This document shows, piece after piece, positions 60,005 through 64,000 of a stretch of 64,000 nt of DNA. How positions within the stretch are numbered: the first letter of the stretch is position 1; each line of letters begins with the position of its first letter. Source of the DNA: an uncultured Clostridia bacterium (GTDB lineage: Bacteria; Bacillota; Clostridia; Oscillospirales; Oscillospiraceae). The position numbers were made by a program, and so were the translations under genes. The DNA lies in contig CAMWFH010000003.1 of NCBI GenBank assembly GCA_947173485.1, positions 62,001-126,000 of the forward strand. The letters are read 5' to 3'. Below the pieces are notes generated by a model. That model saw only the letters and a program-made list of their open reading frames with translations, had not been told where the DNA came from and ran no database searches.

Positions 60005-61456
60005 ATGGATGATGAGCGGTCCTTATTAGAGGTCTCTTTGGATGGCACCCCACCGGACAACATCTCGCCGGACAGCCCCTCCCTCTGGAGCAAGGCCATG
60101 GGGCGGATCCTCGTGGGGATAGTGCTGGAGAGCTGGACTCTGCGGTTCTGGGGGCTGGATCTTCTCCTGCCTGTCTGGGGACACATCCTCTATCTTCTGG
60201 GACTGCGGACGTTGCGGCGGGAAAACAGGGCCTTTCGCGCCTGCTGGTATGTCACCCTGGTCCAGACGGGGCTGTGGGCCTTTTCCCTGCTCCATCGGGC
60301 CGCCCCTGGATGGCAGTCCTTCTATGCGGCCCCGCCCGGTCTGGCGCTGACGTACCTGGGCCTTCTGCTGCCGATGGTCCAGCTCTTCTGCCTGCGGCGG
60401 GGACTGCGGGCCGTGCGCAGCGGCGCGGGGCTGTCCCCCGGCGGCGGCGCTCTGATCGTGCTGCTCCTTTGGCAGGCCGTGCTGCTGCTCTTGGCAGTGT
60501 CCGGCGGGTCGGGGAAGATCCAGATTGGAATCTTTGGCTTTTTGTTGCTGCTGGCGGTCTATGCGTGGACCATCCGCTGCCTGCGCAGGTCCTACCGGGA
60601 AGTGGACGGGACAGGGATCGTCTCCGCCCCTGTCCGCCTGCCGGACTGGCTGCTGGCTGGCGCTGTCGTGGGGGGCCTGCTGGCGGGGATCGCCGTTGTC
60701 GGTCTGACCTGTGACCGCCTGCCCATGGCGTGGCAGCCGGGGGGACCTGTTTCCAACGGCCAGGCGGATGCGGTCAAGGAGCGTCTGCTGTCTCTGGGCT
60801 TCCCGGAGGATGTGCTGGACGACCTGTCCACGGAGGATCTTCTCACCTGTGCCGGGGCGGTACAGGTGGTATCTGACGCCCAGCGCCACGCGATGACCTC
60901 GCGAAAGGTCGACGAGGCCTTCCCCAGGCCCCTGCTGTGTACCAACGTGGCGGTGGAGCTGGAGGAGGACCATTGGCGGATCTTCCACCACTTCCGGTGG
61001 GAGGAGGGCACCCGCTTCTATGGTGCAGACGCTTTGCAGCTCTGGCCGGTCTCCCGGCATATGGATGGTTGGTCCTTCATCGGCCCTTACACTGGGCGGG
61101 TCCTCTGCCGGCAAAACGGTGCGGACCTCTGGGCCCCCTACTACTTTTTAGGGGAGGAGATCTATACCTCCAGCAGCATCTTTTTCGGCACCCACACCGC
61201 CACGGACTGCTTTGCCTCCTTCTCCTTCCCCAGGCAGGGGGAGCGCTGCCGGGGATATGTGACCTATGAGGCCATATCGATAAGGACCGGCTATCTCTTC
61301 GATTCCTGGGCCAATTATGCCCACGCTATGGAGCGATTCCAATACCCTGCCCTCTCCGGGCACGAGTGGCTCAAGACCGGGGGCATGATCTCAGACGAAG
61401 AACCCTTTTATCGGGTACAGAACGCCCTGCAATTCCTCCCTGAAGCGAAACAATAA
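60005..61456 (+). CDS. Multi-pass membrane protein of unknown function
   Basis: 483 residues from ATG 60005, preceded by GGAGG; an earlier in-frame start at 59972 would place that site within the gene. About seven hydrophobic segments lie in residues 30-235; an exported C-terminal domain of about 240 residues follows, rich in aromatic residues (VELEEDHWRIFHHFRWEEG). No family recognised. Position directly after the LCP gene suggests a cell-envelope role, but that is inference. Confidence 0.7.
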   Translation: MDDERSLLEVSLDGTPPDNISPDSPSLWSKAMGRILVGIVLESWTLRFWGLDLLLPVWGHILYLLGLRTLRRENRAFRACWYVTLVQTGLWAFSLLHRAAPGWQSFYAAPPGLALTYLGLLLPMVQLFCLRRGLRAVRSGAGLSPGGGALIVLLLWQAVLLLLAVSGGSGKIQIGIFGFLLLLAVYAWTIRCLRRSYREVDGTGIVSAPVRLPDWLLAGAVVGGLLAGIAVVGLTCDRLPMAWQPGGPVSNGQADAVKERLLSLGFPEDVLDDLSTEDLLTCAGAVQVVSDAQRHAMTSRKVDEAFPRPLLCTNVAVELEEDHWRIFHHFRWEEGTRFYGADALQLWPVSRHMDGWSFIGPYTGRVLCRQNGADLWAPYYFLGEEIYTSSSIFFGTHTATDCFASFSFPRQGERCRGYVTYEAISIRTGYLFDSWANYAHAMERFQYPALSGHEWLKTGGMISDEEPFYRVQNALQFLPEAKQ

Positions 61457-61462
61457 AATAGA

Positions 61463-61495
61463 AGGATGGGACAGGCCGGCAGTCTGTCCCATCCT
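61463..61495. terminator. Bidirectional terminator
   Basis: AGGATGGGACAG (61463-61474) pairs with CTGTCCCATCCT (61484-61495), nine-base loop. Confidence 0.8.
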
Positions 61496-61542
61496 CTGTA
61501 TTTCCATATCTTTTTCGATATCCCGGAGACGGTCCCATGCGG

Positions 61543-63828
61543 TCACTTCCCAAAGCGGAAGATGCTGATGAAGGCGGCCCAGATATCCACGAACATCGCC
61601 TTGACCCGGCTCCAGAAGGTGCCGTTGTCCTGCTCCTTGACGGTGATAGGCTCCTCTTCCTCCTTCTCTTCCACCTTGATCTCCTGGCTGCGCATGATAT
61701 ACTGGATGCTGCCCACGTTCTCGTTGCGGCTGTCGGTGATGGAGACCGGCTTGGCGGCGGCGTCCATCAGCAGGAGGTTGTTGTCCCCGCCGGCGTGGCT
61801 GTCCCACTCGTCAGTGACCAGGGCGTCGATGGTATCCAGGGCGTCCCGGACGGTGGAGCTCTGCCCCAGGCCGACGGTGGAGCGGCGGAGGGTCTCCGCC
61901 AGGCTGGTGAGGGTCTGACGGGTGGCGTTGTCCAGGCCGCTGCGCTGGAGCAACTCCTTAGAGGTGCGTACCGCATCGCTCATGGCATCGATCGTGATGA
62001 TCGTCGTGTCCACCAGAGCCCCAGCATCGGTGAGGGCCTGCTGGGTGTCCGGCTCGTACTCGTTGAGGATATCCGTCAGCTCCTGGACCTGGTCCAGGGC
62101 CTCGTCCACGTTGTCGCTGAGACGGAGGGCCAGATCCGCCGCGTTCTGTCCGTCATGGAGCAGGGCGTCCGCCGCGCCGCCGTGGTCGTCTACCTCTTCC
62201 ACCACATCTTCCATCAGTTCTGCGAAACTTTCCAAATTGCCTGTCAATGCGCTCAGGTCGCCCAACAAATTGGCGGTAGGAACTGCCAAGGCAGCGATCA
62301 GCTTATTGACCTGGTCTAATTTGTCATTCACGCCGCCGATAACACTGCCCGCGCTCTCCAGCTGCTCCCGTTGGTCATACAGCGCCGCCAGCTGGGCCGC
62401 CTGCGCAGCGGCTTCTTCTGGTGCCAATCCTGGCGTTGCTTGAAGCAGATAACCCGTAATAAATGTCTCAAACGGAGTGCCTGCCGGAAGTGTTCCGTCA
62501 GCGATCTTTGCCTCATACGCCGTATGGAGCGCCTTCGCCTTTTCCAGCAGCTCTAAGACTTCACCGGAGGGACGTCCTCCTACTGGGATATCGACCCCAG
62601 AGAAGGTCGGCAGATGTTTCAAGGTGTTCTGCAAAGCTGTCAAACTGCTCTGCATATTCCGCAGATGCCCCTGCAACTGGACCGTGTTCAGATGCAGACT
62701 GTCAGTATGATCGTCCAACTCATCCAGCAGGTCACGGGCGGCGGTCAGGTCGGTCTTTAAGTCCTTCAAGATCTTCCGGGTGTTCTCCACCTCGGGCTTC
62801 ATGCTGGTCAAATTCTCGCTGACCTCGTTGAGGAGGGTGTTCGTCTTGGTCAAGGCCTCCTGGGCCTTCGTCAGATGCTCGGTGGTGGGGGCCAGGGCGC
62901 CGGACATGGCGCCGGCGGCGTCCAGGGCGGTGTCGATGCTGCCATAGACCGCGCCCTTACCGTTGGAGAGGACGCCCCGGGCGTTGTTCAGCTGGTCCAG
63001 GCCGTTGGCGGCGGCGTTCAGGCTGCCGGTCATGCTGTCCAGGGTGTCCAGAATGATGTGGAGACTGTCGTTCATGGCGTGGTAGGAATCCTCCGCTTTC
63101 TCCTTGGCCTCCTTCAGGTCGGCCACCTGGCTCAGCTGGTCCAGGGTGGCGGGGACCGCCAGGAAGATCATGCCGTTGTAGGAGAAGGAGTCCGTCCCTA
63201 CCCGGATGGTGAAATGCTGCTCCTCCCCAGGAAGGACCGCGTAGAGGACGGCGTAGAGGTTGCCGATCAGCTGGACCTGGGCGCCGGGGGCCTCCAGGGA
63301 GAGGATATCATCAGCGTTGAACAGGGAGGCTGCGGTGAGGACCAGGTTGTTGCGGGCGTACTCGTTGGCGGCCTGGTTCGGCACGGCGTCCAGCTCGATC
63401 GACACCATGCCGCTGCGGCCTGCCAGCTGCTCCGCCGGGGTGGGCACGCCGTTGAGGGTGTAGGACATGGACAGCTTCCAGGGGAAGTCCTCATAGGGCT
63501 GGGTGGTCTTGCACTCGAAATAGAACTTGTCGGGCACATCGCCGGTCAGGTCGAAGGTCACCTTGCCGCCGTCCACCTGGGCCTCCCGGCTGTCGGTGAG
63601 GTTGACCACCTCCTGGTAGCTGCCGTAGTCGGTGAGGGCGTCCACGCCCCGGGTCCTGACGCTCTTGACCACGCTACTGTCCAGCAGGCCGCCGTAGCTG
63701 TCCAAGGTGGCGTAGTAGGTCTCGTCGCAGGCGGGGGGGATCGCCGCCGCCGCGGCCGGCAGGGTCAGCCCCAGGGATAGGGCCAGGGAAAAGGCCAGCA
63801 CCCGTTTGATCAGATGATCACGTTTCAT
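61543..63828 (-). CDS. Large exported coiled-coil protein, YhgE/Pip-like
   Basis: 761 residues from ATG 63828, with GGAG about 12 bases upstream. Signal peptide at 1-29 (LIKRVLAFSLALSLGLTLP). A beta-rich domain (about 30-250) precedes long coiled-coil stretches, and a charged segment (KVEEKEEEEPITVKEQ) plus a hydrophobic, basic C-terminus (VKAMFVDIWAAFISIFRF) closes the protein. The layout resembles YhgE/Pip-type exported proteins near membrane transporters or type VII-like systems, but no catalytic motif is visible. A central block (about 62216-62720) has clearly lower GC than the flanks, indicating a mosaic allele. Confidence 0.7.
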   Translation of the reverse strand: MKRDHLIKRVLAFSLALSLGLTLPAAAAAIPPACDETYYATLDSYGGLLDSSVVKSVRTRGVDALTDYGSYQEVVNLTDSREAQVDGGKVTFDLTGDVPDKFYFECKTTQPYEDFPWKLSMSYTLNGVPTPAEQLAGRSGMVSIELDAVPNQAANEYARNNLVLTAASLFNADDILSLEAPGAQVQLIGNLYAVLYAVLPGEEQHFTIRVGTDSFSYNGMIFLAVPATLDQLSQVADLKEAKEKAEDSYHAMNDSLHIILDTLDSMTGSLNAAANGLDQLNNARGVLSNGKGAVYGSIDTALDAAGAMSGALAPTTEHLTKAQEALTKTNTLLNEVSENLTSMKPEVENTRKILKDLKTDLTAARDLLDELDDHTDSLHLNTVQLQGHLRNMQSSLTALQNTLKHLPTFSGVDIPVGGRPSGEVLELLEKAKALHTAYEAKIADGTLPAGTPFETFITGYLLQATPGLAPEEAAAQAAQLAALYDQREQLESAGSVIGGVNDKLDQVNKLIAALAVPTANLLGDLSALTGNLESFAELMEDVVEEVDDHGGAADALLHDGQNAADLALRLSDNVDEALDQVQELTDILNEYEPDTQQALTDAGALVDTTIITIDAMSDAVRTSKELLQRSGLDNATRQTLTSLAETLRRSTVGLGQSSTVRDALDTIDALVTDEWDSHAGGDNNLLLMDAAAKPVSITDSRNENVGSIQYIMRSQEIKVEEKEEEEPITVKEQDNGTFWSRVKAMFVDIWAAFISIFRFGK

Positions 63829-63897
63829 ATCGATCAGCACTCCTTATCGTATGATCTTGATTGTATGATCTTGACTTCGTATCACGCAGTATCTATC

Positions 63898-64000
63898 TCA
63901 GGTCTCCGCGGCAGCCTGTACCGGCTCCCCCTCCGGGACAGGGAGCTCTTCCGGCGTCTCCGGCGTCTGCGCGCCGCCCTTGGGGGGCTTGGGGGTCCGC
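63898..64000 (-). CDS. C-terminal end of a gene entering from the right edge
   Basis: A minus-strand frame enters at 64000 and stops at TGA 63900-63898. The visible 33 residues are Pro/Glu/Gly-rich (TPKPPKGGAQTPETPEELP), typical of a disordered C-terminal tail. It lies about 70 bases upstream of the coiled-coil gene and may be cotranscribed; the protein cannot be identified from this piece. Confidence 0.55.
   Translation of the reverse strand, partial: RTPKPPKGGAQTPETPEELPVPEGEPVQAAAET

Overview
The window looks like a chromosomal segment of a high-GC, spore-forming, anaerobic gut Clostridium, most likely Oscillospirales/Oscillospiraceae. This is inferred from gene content: a Wood-Ljungdahl acetyl-CoA synthase operon, the Firmicute GlgC/GlgD pair, pyruvate phosphate dikinase, a PerR-rubrerythrin-rubredoxin operon, SpoIIE-like and GerA-like sporulation genes, and RicT. 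Most genes are clearly GC-rich. Several islands are visibly AT-richer (about 18.4-20.5, 34.3-35.6, 47.7-48.0 and 53.2-55.8 kb) and hold secreted or membrane proteins of unknown function. No rRNA, tRNA or CRISPR array was seen.

Layout. 1-3.0 kb: the N-terminal 721 codons of a secreted beta-helix surface protein and a serine recombinase. 3.2-8.8 kb: a NUDIX hydrolase, an M29 aminopeptidase, the TrkH/TrkA potassium uptake pair and a YihY-type membrane protein. 8.9-17.4 kb: a full glycogen operon, transcribed glgB-glgC-glgD-glgA-glgP from one strong promoter; its GlgB carries a histone-H1-like tail. 17.5-22.8 kb: a membrane-anchored unknown, an AT-rich secreted cysteine-protease-like gene with an overlapping membrane partner, NADP-glutamate dehydrogenase and an unknown. 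23.0-33.4 kb: the acetyl-CoA synthase operon, which opens with four small genes (a His-rich protein, a CooT-like nickel protein and two unknowns), then metF, cooC, acsD, acsC, acsE, acsB, a 48-residue unknown and the corrinoid activator acsV. 33.4-42.3 kb: a methyltransferase, a DUF4230 protein, an Rpn-like tail fragment, ppdK, holB, ricT and a short SpoIIE-like phosphatase. 42.4-44.6 kb: rplS and the PerR peroxide-defence operon. 44.6-53.2 kb: suhB-xdhC-dCMP deaminase with tightly overlapping microgenes, tatD, a broken gene, a structured leader, mgtE and mnmA. 53.2-55.8 kb: an AT-rich island of secreted and membrane unknowns. 55.8-64 kb: an orphan GerA-family protein with a forespore-type promoter, lspA-rluD, an LCP protein, two large membrane or secreted unknowns, and a partial gene at the edge.

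How the genes work together. The acs operon supplies methyl transfer from tetrahydrofolate to the corrinoid protein (AcsE, AcsCD), its reductive reactivation (AcsV) and acetyl-CoA assembly (AcsB). CooC, CooT and the His-rich protein plausibly handle nickel. The CODH subunit (AcsA/CooS) is not in the window and must lie elsewhere if the pathway is complete. The peroxide operon would protect these oxygen-sensitive metal centres. The most interesting unexplained items are the small-protein module of the acs operon, the AT-rich protease pair, the duplicated LMERLK-tail membrane proteins, the structured leader near 49.3 kb, and a block of different base composition inside the large coiled-coil gene at 62.2-62.7 kb.
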